Assembly (NCBI GenBank): GCA_024276335.1
Contig: JAJRXL010000317.1
Location: 1 to 6,880, forward strand
Source: Bacteroidota bacterium
GTDB lineage: Bacteria; Bacteroidota; Ignavibacteria; SZUA-365; JAADGX01
Length of the DNA: 6,880 nt
Reading direction: 5' to 3'
The translations under genes and the position numbers were made by a program. Each line of letters begins with the position of its first letter. Within the stretch, counting starts at the first letter, position 1. A model generated the notes under the pieces. It worked only from the letters and a program-made list of their open reading frames with translations, had not been told where the DNA came from and did not search any database. Below are positions 1 through 6,095 of this stretch, piece by piece.

Positions 1-3
1 AAC

Positions 4-41
4 TTACCGGCCGCCCGCATTTTACCGGCCGCCCGCATTTT
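4..41. repeat. 18-bp tandem duplication spanning the symporter stop codon
   Basis: Bases 4-21 and 22-39 are identical 18-bp units (TTACCGGCCGCCCGCATT), and the match continues two bases further to 41. Read on the minus strand, the unit encodes Asn-Ala-Gly-Gly-Arg-stop, so both the last five sense codons and the TAA of the symporter are duplicated in frame. Translation should end at the first TAA (22-24). Readthrough would add only NAGGR before the second TAA. It looks like a recent slippage or duplication event. Confidence 0.9.
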
Positions 42-1434
42 CTTCCATGCGTTTTCCATGCCGTGCGACATAGATGCCGACAGTAAGCGCCAGCCCGTGA
101 TACATGGGTTCAATGCCGAGCGGGTACGCGGGATTATCCATCGACCCCCGGATTACACCGATGATGAACGCGAAAAGTGACACACCCGAACCAAGGATCA
201 TGGCGAGAAACGTCCAGCGGGATGAGAGTTTCCAGCGCGGGTAGTATGCGGTCAGCAGGGGCAGAAGCAGTCCCGGGATGAATACCGTGCCCAGGACGTA
301 CCACAGGTTCACGATGGACGGCACCAGGAGAACGGCTCCCACGGACACGATGCCGGTAACGACCGCCCCCGCCTGAGTATAGCGATTCAGGAGTCGCTCG
401 GACGTGACCCGCCGTACTTTGCCCACGATGTCCCGTCCCAACGTCATGGCGCTGATCAGGGTGAAGGCATCAGTGGTGGACATGACCGTGGCCAGCATCC
501 CGAGATAGAATATCCCCTTCGCGACCTCGGGAAGGACGGCCTCCGCCAGGGCCGGGTAGGCCATTGCCGGGGCCGAGAGATCGGGAACGAGCACGCGCGC
601 GTACAGGCCGGCGAGGGTGGTAATGGCGTCGAACACCATCCAGAACAGGACCGAGAGCACGATTCCCCACCGGGCCGTCTTCGCGTTCTTCGCGGAATAG
701 GTGAACTGGTGAAACGGCGGGGCTACCAGCGTCCAAAGAGCGATAAAAAACCAGACGACGACGTACTGCACGGACCTGCCGCCGGTCCACGTCTTGTGGG
801 TGGCGGGAAGTGCGTCGAAAAGCCGCGCCAGTCCTCCGTACTCGTTTGCGGCGTACACCAATATCAGGATAAATCCTGCGAACATGAGCAGAAACTGGAG
901 CATGTCCGTTTTCACCACTGCCCGGAATCCTCCCCACGACACGTACACGAGCACTACGCCGGTTCCCGCCAGGAGCGCCCATACCAGCGCCCAGCCCGTG
1001 ACCACCTGGATCAACACCGCCAGCATCAGGAAGTAGGGCGCGGGCGAACTGACGAACCAGGCCAGGATCGATCCCGTGATCCCGCTCTTGAGATCGTAGG
1101 TTTCATACAACTTGTCGGGAATGGAAACGAGGTTGGAGTTTCGCACTTTCTTCGCGAAAAAGATCGCAAAGACGATGGCAAATACGTAGTACGGCACACC
1201 GAACACGATGATATTCGACAGGCCGAAGCGGTAGGAATACTCACCGACACCGAGCACTCCCCCGTACCACGTGGAAACGAGCGAAGCGATGAACAAGGGA
1301 AGCGTGAGGGTACGTCCTCCGAGTAAAAAAGAACTGACGGTAGTGCGCGAACGGGCAGAACCTCGGAGTCCCAAGTAGAAAAGAACGCCGAGGTAAGCGG
1401 CCACCAGGGCCCAATCGTACAGCGATAACGTCAT
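22..1434 (-). CDS. Sodium:solute symporter (SSS family), substrate unknown
   Basis: An inner-membrane Na+-coupled transporter of about 470 residues, a normal SSS length, and hydrophobic throughout with roughly 12-13 membrane segments. The family signature FLLGGR lies at residues 36-41, just after the first helix. A PutP/SGLT-like helix with MSTTDAF and GRDIV begins near residue 318; in this family the Ser/Thr residues of that helix contribute to the Na2 site. The frame is open back to 1530, but the N-terminal extension from there is polar and Cys-rich and unlike the family. I therefore start at the ATG at 1432-1434, which gives MTLSLYDW followed directly by helix 1. An AAGGAGG sits just upstream, with rather tight spacing. 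The substrate (sugar, amino acid, carboxylate or other) cannot be read from the sequence. The gene is divergent from marR, which may regulate it. It ends in TAA, which is duplicated in an 18-bp tandem repeat. Confidence 0.9.
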   Translation of the reverse strand: MTLSLYDWALVAAYLGVLFYLGLRGSARSRTTVSSFLLGGRTLTLPLFIASLVSTWYGGVLGVGEYSYRFGLSNIIVFGVPYYVFAIVFAIFFAKKVRNSNLVSIPDKLYETYDLKSGITGSILAWFVSSPAPYFLMLAVLIQVVTGWALVWALLAGTGVVLVYVSWGGFRAVVKTDMLQFLLMFAGFILILVYAANEYGGLARLFDALPATHKTWTGGRSVQYVVVWFFIALWTLVAPPFHQFTYSAKNAKTARWGIVLSVLFWMVFDAITTLAGLYARVLVPDLSAPAMAYPALAEAVLPEVAKGIFYLGMLATVMSTTDAFTLISAMTLGRDIVGKVRRVTSERLLNRYTQAGAVVTGIVSVGAVLLVPSIVNLWYVLGTVFIPGLLLPLLTAYYPRWKLSSRWTFLAMILGSGVSLFAFIIGVIRGSMDNPAYPLGIEPMYHGLALTVGIYVARHGKRMEENAGGR

Positions 1435-1592
1435 TGCCTCCTTCGCCTCTCCTTGCGTGGTGGTGTGCTTCCCGGAAGGATAATTAACACATTGATTCCG
1501 GTAAATCCCAACTTTGCAAGGACAATACATAGAGATACGGATGAAACAAAACGATTCCCATGGACATGCCCGAGTTCCGGATACTTTTCGAT

Positions 1593-1625
1593 CAATAAAT
1601 TTAAATATTCATGTCCAATAAATTT
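1593..1625. repeat. Direct repeat CAATAAATTT upstream of marR
   Basis: CAATAAATTT occurs at 1593-1602 and again at 1616-1625, 23 bp apart start to start, in an AT-rich stretch of an otherwise GC-rich window. Related pieces recur closer to the gene: TAAATTTG at 1619 and 1647, CAATA at 1656, and GCAAAGG at 1626 and 1661. They may be binding sites for the adjacent MarR protein or promoter sequence. The repeats are seen directly; the function is inferred. Confidence 0.4.
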
Positions 1626-1654
1626 GCAAAGGTAAAGCTGGATATGTAAATTTG
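1623..1654 (+). promoter_or_regulatory. Putative Bacteroidota-type promoter of the marR gene
   Basis: TTTG at 1623-1626 is followed after 20 bases by TAAATTTG at 1647-1654, an exact match to the Bacteroidota -33 TTTG / -7 TAnnTTTG pattern. It lies just upstream of the marR ribosome binding site, so the leader would be very short. A second TAAATTTG overlaps at 1619-1626, without a convincing -33 element upstream. The rest of the 242-bp divergent region (1435-1676) is AT-rich near marR and should also hold the symporter promoter, which I cannot place with confidence. Confidence 0.45.
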
Positions 1655-1676
1655 TCAATAGCAAAGGAGTATGCTT

Positions 1677-2129
1677 ATGGCTTACAAATCAAAAATCCGA
1701 CAAGCAGCCAGAATGGCTGACCTCACGTTTGAGCTCCTGGCCAACTGCCAGGAAAAGCAGGAGCGAATAGCCCAGAAACTGAACCTGACGACATCGGAAT
1801 TCCGGTGTCTCAAAGCCTTTGACGCAGACTCCCAGATGCCGATCAAGGACATTGCCGGTAAAATGGGACTGACCAGCAGCCGCCTCACGCGCATTATCGA
1901 CAGCATGGAAAACAAGGGACTTGTCCGCCGTATCCCGGATAAAACGGACCGGCGGGTTATTCTCGTCTCGTTGACTGCGAAAGGCCGTGATATTTCCGCC
2001 AAGCTAAACGACCAGAACGTGAAACTACACGACGAAATCCTGGCCAACATACCCGCGGAATCACGCGACGCCGTCGTTGCTGCAATGGAAAAATTACGCA
2101 CAGCGCTGGCCGAATGGCTTATCACCTGA
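1677..2129 (+). CDS. MarR-family transcriptional regulator
   Basis: A cytoplasmic DNA-binding protein of 150 residues, typical for MarR. The winged helix-turn-helix occupies roughly residues 53-105: MPIKDIAGKMGLTSSRLTRI forms the helix-turn-helix, and the DKTDRR motif, a family hallmark, forms the wing and is followed by VSLTAKG. Flanking helices make the dimer interface. I choose the ATG at 1677 over the one at 1671 because AAAGGAG (1663-1669) lies 7 nt from 1677 but only 1 nt from 1671. Cys24 and Cys44 are present, but the OhrR-type N-terminal cysteine motif is not, so redox sensing is only a possibility. The gene is divergent from the symporter, which makes that transporter and marR itself natural candidate targets. 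The downstream haem operon has its own promoter. The ligand is unknown. The stop is TGA. Confidence 0.9.
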   Translation: MAYKSKIRQAARMADLTFELLANCQEKQERIAQKLNLTTSEFRCLKAFDADSQMPIKDIAGKMGLTSSRLTRIIDSMENKGLVRRIPDKTDRRVILVSLTAKGRDISAKLNDQNVKLHDEILANIPAESRDAVVAAMEKLRTALAEWLIT

Positions 2130-2162
2130 GCTGACGCTTTCCAACGCTTCTTCTTCCCAGAC

Positions 2163-2251
2163 GAAGGGGTGCGGGGGTATCCACATTTTGAAATGTCTTT
2201 TCCTGGTGCAAGCCAGTTCTCCGGTTCAACATCAGCCCCCCACCCCCCTTC
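2163..2251. repeat. Long imperfect inverted repeat of G and C tracts after marR
   Basis: GAAGGGGTGCGGGGG (2163-2177) can pair with CCCCCACCCCCCTTC (2237-2251) at 13 of 15 positions, enclosing about 59 nt. Inside the loop is a small palindrome-like element, ACATTT-TG-AAATGT (2183-2196). The second arm contains two C6 runs separated by A (2236-2248). No clean run of T follows, so a classical intrinsic terminator is not clear. It could still attenuate or terminate marR transcription before the haem operon. Confidence 0.4.
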
Positions 2252-2286
2252 TCTTTCAAGCATTTTCAAACATTTTGGCACAACCT

Positions 2287-2318
2287 GTTGATAATCATTT
2301 TTCTCCTGTTTATCTTTA
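2287..2318 (+). promoter_or_regulatory. Putative promoter of the haem operon
   Basis: TTGATA (2288-2293) and TATCTT (2311-2316) are separated by 17 bp and match the sigma70 -35 and -10 consensus at 5/6 and 4/6 positions. The same bases also fit the Bacteroidota form, gTTG (2287-2290)-N20-TATCTTTA (2311-2318), with spacing identical to the element upstream of marR. The predicted start of transcription is near 2323, inside the adjacent palindrome, leaving a leader of about 30 nt. Confidence 0.5.
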
Positions 2319-2320
2319 TG

Positions 2321-2334
2321 ACTGACCGGTCAGT
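2321..2334. promoter_or_regulatory. Perfect 14-bp palindrome, candidate TetR operator
   Basis: ACTGACCGGTCAGT is its own reverse complement over all 14 bases and contains the TGACCGGTCA core common among TetR-family operators. It covers the predicted transcription start and lies immediately before the ribosome binding site of the first operon gene, an ideal position for repression. The best candidate for binding is the TetR protein encoded at 5469-6095 in the same operon. The palindrome is certain; the binding partner is inferred. Confidence 0.65.
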
Positions 2335-2341
2335 ATAAAAT

Positions 2342-2347
2342 AGGCGG
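2342..2347 (+). promoter_or_regulatory. Ribosome binding site that supports a TTG start
   Basis: AGGCGG, followed by T, lies 7 nt before the TTG at 2355-2357. It differs from AGGAGG at one base and is the main reason for accepting the non-ATG start of the membrane protein. Confidence 0.6.
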
Positions 2348-2354
2348 TAACAAC

Positions 2355-3182
2355 TTGATTTCAATCATTAATAACTTTCTTGAGACCATCCTCCCCATCG
2401 CCTATGCGCTCGTGACCCTGGCGTATGGGCTCGCGTTCGTTCGCGACGACGCGTATGCCGCAGGCTGGAGGACCCGGCTGCTGATCTTCACTCTCGTGAC
2501 CCATTTCCTGTACATCGGCACACACACCGCCGAGTATGCACGTTGCATGGTAACAACGCCTTTTGAGATCATGTCCCTGATCGCGTTTACCATCACGGCG
2601 ACCTATGCCTATATCGAGCACCGTACCAGGTCGCGGGAGACGGGGGTTTTCATGTTGTTCGTGGCTTTCATGTTCGTTGTCGTTTCGTCGGTCATGACGC
2701 GCATGCCCAGCACCCCGAATCCCGTCCTGGAAAACAACACGGTCGGCATCCATGTCAGCACCGCCATCTTCGGGTACGGCGCCCTTGCCATCTCCGCCGT
2801 GTACAGCTTCCTATTCCTCATTTTGTACCGCAACATCCGGCGCAACACCTTCGGACCGTTTTTCAAGCATCTTCCCAGCCTCGAGTCGCTCGAGAAACTC
2901 AGCGTCGTGGCCGCCGCCATCGGGTTGACGTTTCTTACCGTGGCCATGCTGGTGGCCATGATATGGCTCCCGGATGCAATAGACAATTTCTCGTACTCCG
3001 ATCCCAAGCTTGTTATCACAGCACTGGTGTGGCTGCTGTACGCCGGGGTTCTGCTGTCGTACTACGCGTTCAAGATCGACAGCCGAAAGATCATGCTGCT
3101 CTCCGTTTCCGGTTTCCTCCTCGCCCTGTTCAGCATGACCGTCATCAATCTCCTGTTCAGCAGTTTTCATCGCTTCGTATGA
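2355..3182 (+). CDS. HemX/CcsA-like membrane protein of the cytochrome c assembly family
   Basis: A 275-residue integral membrane protein with eight predicted helices, at about residues 7-28, 40-57, 70-87, 97-115, 130-157, 183-204, 217-236 and 245-270. Size and topology match HemX of Bacillus (about 276 aa) and the core of CcsA/ResC. Candidate haem-ligand or conserved histidines are His50 and His57 (THFLYIGTH), His133 (VGIHVSTAIFGYGA) and His272 near the C-terminus. The tryptophan-rich WWD haem-handling motif of true CcsA is missing; at that place is DNFSYSDPKL followed by a helix with WLLY. That favours a HemX-type role, which in Bacillus affects HemA protein level, over a full cytochrome c synthetase. 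The start is TTG, supported by AGGCGG upstream and by helix 1 beginning a few residues in. It is the first gene of the haem operon, 55 nt before hemA. The stop is TGA. Confidence 0.8.
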   Translation: MISIINNFLETILPIAYALVTLAYGLAFVRDDAYAAGWRTRLLIFTLVTHFLYIGTHTAEYARCMVTTPFEIMSLIAFTITATYAYIEHRTRSRETGVFMLFVAFMFVVVSSVMTRMPSTPNPVLENNTVGIHVSTAIFGYGALAISAVYSFLFLILYRNIRRNTFGPFFKHLPSLESLEKLSVVAAAIGLTFLTVAMLVAMIWLPDAIDNFSYSDPKLVITALVWLLYAGVLLSYYAFKIDSRKIMLLSVSGFLLALFSMTVINLLFSSFHRFV

Positions 3183-3237
3183 GGACTCGTCGCCCGACAT
3201 ATCCTTCCCGTCCAGAGTTCCAGGCGAGCTTCCGGCC

Positions 3238-4557
3238 ATGACAATTTATGCCGTCGGCATCAACCACCATACCGCCCCCGTTGAAATCCGGGAGCGTTTC
3301 GCCTTGTCCGACGACGAGATTTCCACCGCTTTACGTACACTCCACGATGGTATCCTGAAAGAAGCCTTCATCCTTTCAACGTGTAATCGTACCGAGCTGT
3401 ACGGCGTCCCCCATGACGACGTCGAAACCGACGGGTACGTGCTCCAGGATTTCCTGCGCAATCTCAAGCCCGAGATTAAAGTCGAGGACAAGTATTTCTT
3501 CAAGTATTTCACCTGCGGTGCGGCCAGTCACCTCTTCAACGTCGCCGCCAGTATCGATTCCCAGGTCCTGGGTGACGTCCAGATCCTTAAGCAGATCAAG
3601 GACGCCTACGAGCTTTCGCTGAAAGAGGGCGCTTCCGACACTATCCTGAATACGCTGCTTCATTACGCGCTCCGCGTCGGGAAGCGGGTGCGGGCGGAAA
3701 CCAGCCTCGGTATAGGAGCCATCTCGATCAGCTATGCCGCCGTTCAGTTGGCAGGACGAATTTTCGACAACATCCACCAGAAACGAGTGTTCCTCATCGG
3801 CATGGGCGAAACCGGCCTGCTCACCGCCCGGCACTTCGCCGACCGCGGCGTCCGGAAATTTATCTTCGCGAACCGTACACGCAAGCGCGCTGAAGAGATC
3901 GCCCCCAAGTTTGAGGCGGAGGTGGTCGATTTTTCCGTGTTCCCCGATGCTCTCCGGGAAGCCGACGTTGTCGTCACCGCCACCAGCTCGCCGGATATTC
4001 TCATCACCCGGTCCATGATCAAGAGCTGCATGAAAGGCCGCTACAACCGGCCCCTCCTCGTGCTCGACATCTCCGTCCCGCGCAACGTCGATCCCGCGGC
4101 GGGATCGGTGGGCAACGTGTTCCTGAACGATATCGACGCCTTGCAGGGCATCGTGGATCACAATATCAGCAAGCGAAGGGAGGAACTGCCCAAGGCCGGG
4201 GCCATCGTCACGGAGGAGCTGATGCGCTTCTTCGTGTGGTACAACTCCCTGGAAGCGACGCCGACCATCCAGAAGATCCGGGAGAAGTTCGAACGCGTCC
4301 GGCAGAACGAGCTCGAACGATTCCGGCACCGGATCGACGAAAAATCCTTCGAAGCGGTCGAACTCCTCACCCACCGTATCCTCCAGAAAATCCTGCATCC
4401 CACCATGAGGTCGTTGCGGACCCAAACACACGACGTGACCTCCCTGAACATGACGGTGCAGGTATTGCGGGAGGTTTTCGACCTCAACGATGAGGCGCCG
4501 GACACGGACGATAAACACGTAGAAGAACCTTCCTCCGGTGAAGACAATGACCAGTAA
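3238..4557 (+). CDS. hemA: Glutamyl-tRNA reductase
   Basis: Catalyses NADPH-dependent reduction of glutamyl-tRNA(Glu) to glutamate-1-semialdehyde, the first committed step of C5 tetrapyrrole synthesis, in the cytoplasm. The 439 residues match the family. The N-terminal catalytic domain opens with GINHHTAPVEIRERF and has the nucleophilic cysteine in STCNRTE (Cys49), plus His98 before IDSQVLGDVQILKQIKDAY. That last motif departs slightly from the usual GEPQILGQVK. The NADPH-binding domain has IGMGETG (187-193) and the usual ANRT after the second strand. The C-terminal dimerisation helices run from about TPTIQKIREKF, with HRILQKILHP further on. The end is an acidic, probably disordered tail. The ATG at 3238 gives the canonical N-terminus; the ribosome site is weak (AGGCGAG at 3222-3228). 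hemC begins inside its last codons (overlap 4547-4557). The stop is TAA. Confidence 0.97.
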   Translation: MTIYAVGINHHTAPVEIRERFALSDDEISTALRTLHDGILKEAFILSTCNRTELYGVPHDDVETDGYVLQDFLRNLKPEIKVEDKYFFKYFTCGAASHLFNVAASIDSQVLGDVQILKQIKDAYELSLKEGASDTILNTLLHYALRVGKRVRAETSLGIGAISISYAAVQLAGRIFDNIHQKRVFLIGMGETGLLTARHFADRGVRKFIFANRTRKRAEEIAPKFEAEVVDFSVFPDALREADVVVTATSSPDILITRSMIKSCMKGRYNRPLLVLDISVPRNVDPAAGSVGNVFLNDIDALQGIVDHNISKRREELPKAGAIVTEELMRFFVWYNSLEATPTIQKIREKFERVRQNELERFRHRIDEKSFEAVELLTHRILQKILHPTMRSLRTQTHDVTSLNMTVQVLREVFDLNDEAPDTDDKHVEEPSSGEDNDQ

Positions 4558-5476
4558 CACCATTAAAATCGGTACCCGCGGCAGCGAGCTGGCCCTCTGG
4601 CAAGCCCACTACGTGCGCGATACCTTGCAAGCGAAATTCCCCGGACTCGAGGTCGTCATCGTGGTAACCAAGACCAAGGGCGACAAGATTCTCGATTCCC
4701 CCCTGGCAAAGATCGGCGACAAGGGCCTGTTTACAAAGGAAATCGAGAATCTCCTCCTCGACGGCGCTGTTGATCTCGCCGTCCACAGCCTCAAGGATAT
4801 TCCCACCAGCGTGCCACGCGGCCTCCACATCGCCGCCGTCACACACCGCGAGGAAGCGCGCGACGTCCTCATCGCCCGCAGTGCCCGCACCATAGACGAC
4901 CTCCCGGAAGGAGCGGTAATCGCCACCAGCAGCCTGCGCCGCAAGAGCCAGCTCCTGCATTACCGCCCCGATCTGAACATCGTGGACATCCGGGGCAACC
5001 TGAACACCCGCATGAAGAAATTCGACTCCTCCTAGTGGGACGGCATGATCCTGGCCTATGCAGGCGTGAAGAGGCTGCGCATGGAAAATCGCATCAGCCA
5101 GGTACTCCCGCTGGAGGTCATGCTCCCGGCTGTGGGACAGGGCGCCCTGGGTATCGAGACGCGCAGGAACGACAACCGGATTCGGGCTTTCGTGAAAAAA
5201 CTGAATCACCCGACGACTTACGCCTGTACCAGGGCCGAGCGCGCGTTGCTCAAGACCCTGGAAGGGGGGTGCCAGATCCCGATCGGCGCGTTCGCCCGCA
5301 TGCGCAAAGGCCGCGTGCATCTCGACGCCGTCGTCGGCAACCTGGACGGTACTCTGCTGCTGGACGTGCAGGGTTCGTGCCTGCCCGAAAACAGCGCAGT
5401 ACTGGGACGCCGTCTCGGACGCAAGCTCCTAGACAACGGCGCCCGGGAAATCCTGGAAGAAATTCGAAATGGGTGA
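4547..5476 (+). CDS. hemC: Porphobilinogen deaminase (hydroxymethylbilane synthase), interrupted by one in-frame UAG
   Basis: Joins four porphobilinogen molecules into hydroxymethylbilane on a covalent dipyrromethane cofactor. Read through the amber codon at 5033-5035, the protein has 309 codons, full family length. Motifs: KIGTRGSELA at the start, DLAVHSLKDIPT, SSLRRKSQLL, DIRGNLNTR, AVGQGALGIE and LEGGCQIPIG. With the ATG at 4547, the residues I recall as functional in E. coli fall at identical numbers: Arg11, Lys83, Asp84, Arg131, Arg132, Arg149, Arg155, Arg176, Arg232 and the cofactor cysteine Cys242. The GTG at 4538 is an alternative start, but GGTGAAG before the ATG and this numbering favour 4547. 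The gene overlaps hemA by 11 nt and tetR by 8 nt. If UAG terminates, the product is 162 residues without Cys242 and inactive. A restart at the ATG at 5045 would split domain 2. Deaminase identity is certain; functional state is open. Confidence 0.9.
5033..5035 (+). other. In-frame amber codon within hemC (codon 163)
   Basis: Before it the frame reads KKFDSS, and after it WDGMILAYAGVKRL, with no shift. In E. coli HemC the same stretch is LDNGEYDAIILAVAGLKRL, so UAG takes the place of Glu163. A single G-to-T change from GAG would create it. The visible gene ends in the window are TAA (symporter, hemA) or TGA (marR, hemX-like, hemC, tetR); none is TAG, though six is a small sample. Confidence 0.9.
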
Positions 5477-6095
5477 CGCCAATACCATAAAAACACTGCC
5501 GCTGGCGGAGCGGAAAAAGCACTACATCCTGGAGGTCGCCTCCAGGCTTTTTTCCCGCGGCGATTTCCACCACGTGTGCATGGAAGAGGTGGCCCGGGAA
5601 GCGCGCCTTGCCAAGGGGACGTTGTACAACTACTTCAACTCGAAGGAGGAGTTGTACTTCGCCATCATCGAAACACGGATGCAGACCCTCATCCGGCAGC
5701 TCGAGGAACGCCTGCAACACCGTCATCCCCCCGTCATGGATCTCCGCCGGTTCGTGGTACACCTGTACTCGTTCTTTCTGAAATACCCTAACTTCTTCGT
5801 CATCTGGAAACGCGAGGAGGTGAAGACGTCTTCTCCTCAGTGCAAGGATTGCCGCGAGTTGCGCGCCAGGCTCCGCGACATGCTCCTCGCCATTCTCCGG
5901 CGAGGAATCGATGAAGACGCCTTCAGGGAATTCCCGTCGCTCGATCTCCTCGGCGACTGTATTTTCGGCATCATCGACGGCATGGCCATGCGTGGCATTC
6001 ACGGCAACGCCAACGAAGACCGGCGCAAGGAAGAACGCGAAAACATGTTTTCCATCATCCTGGCCCTGTTGGAGAAAGGTAACGCCCATGACTGA
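5469..6095 (+). CDS. TetR-family transcriptional regulator within the haem operon
   Basis: A 208-residue cytoplasmic repressor-type protein. The N-terminal TetR DNA-binding domain covers about residues 13-62, with MEEVAREARLAKGTLYNYF as the helix-turn-helix, followed by the usual NSKEEL. The C-terminal ligand and dimer domain is helical and not assignable to a known ligand. It contains a Cys-X-X-Cys pair (Cys125, Cys128, as QCKDC) that could bind a metal or respond to redox; it is not a CXXCH haem site. Cys164 lies further on. The ATG at 5469 overlaps the hemC stop as ATGGGTGA, and the tetR stop overlaps the hemD start as ATGACTGA, so it is embedded in the coupled operon. The natural hypothesis is a haem- or precursor-responsive autoregulator acting on the palindrome at 2321-2334. 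It could instead control distant genes and merely be co-transcribed. Confidence 0.92.
   Translation: MGDANTIKTLPLAERKKHYILEVASRLFSRGDFHHVCMEEVAREARLAKGTLYNYFNSKEELYFAIIETRMQTLIRQLEERLQHRHPPVMDLRRFVVHLYSFFLKYPNFFVIWKREEVKTSSPQCKDCRELRARLRDMLLAILRRGIDEDAFREFPSLDLLGDCIFGIIDGMAMRGIHGNANEDRRKEERENMFSIILALLEKGNAHD

Noticed and set aside
1435..1530. N-terminal extension of the symporter upstream of the ATG at 1434
   Set aside because: The extension is polar, Cys-containing and unlike SSS proteins; a ribosome site and the first membrane helix support 1434.
3376..4563. A 395-codon open frame antisense to hemA
   Set aside because: It lies wholly opposite a clear hemA, has no recognisable domain and is His/Asp/Gly-rich in the manner of a GC-rich shadow frame.
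4538..5035. Treating the first part of hemC as a stand-alone short gene
   Set aside because: It lacks the cofactor cysteine and ends mid-domain, and the remaining third-domain sequence follows in the same frame, so it is one interrupted gene.
5016..5050. A frameshift as the cause of the hemC break
   Set aside because: Codons before and after the TAG are in the same frame and align to E. coli HemC without insertion or deletion, so only a codon substitution is needed.
4484..5320. A 278-codon antisense frame across hemC, crossing the amber codon region
   Set aside because: The sense strand has unmistakable HemC motifs on both sides. The antisense product matches nothing and its openness follows from GC-rich codon bias.
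5837..5860. Covalent haem-binding CXXCH motif in the TetR protein
   Set aside because: The residue after the second cysteine is Arg, and the protein is cytoplasmic with no signal peptide.
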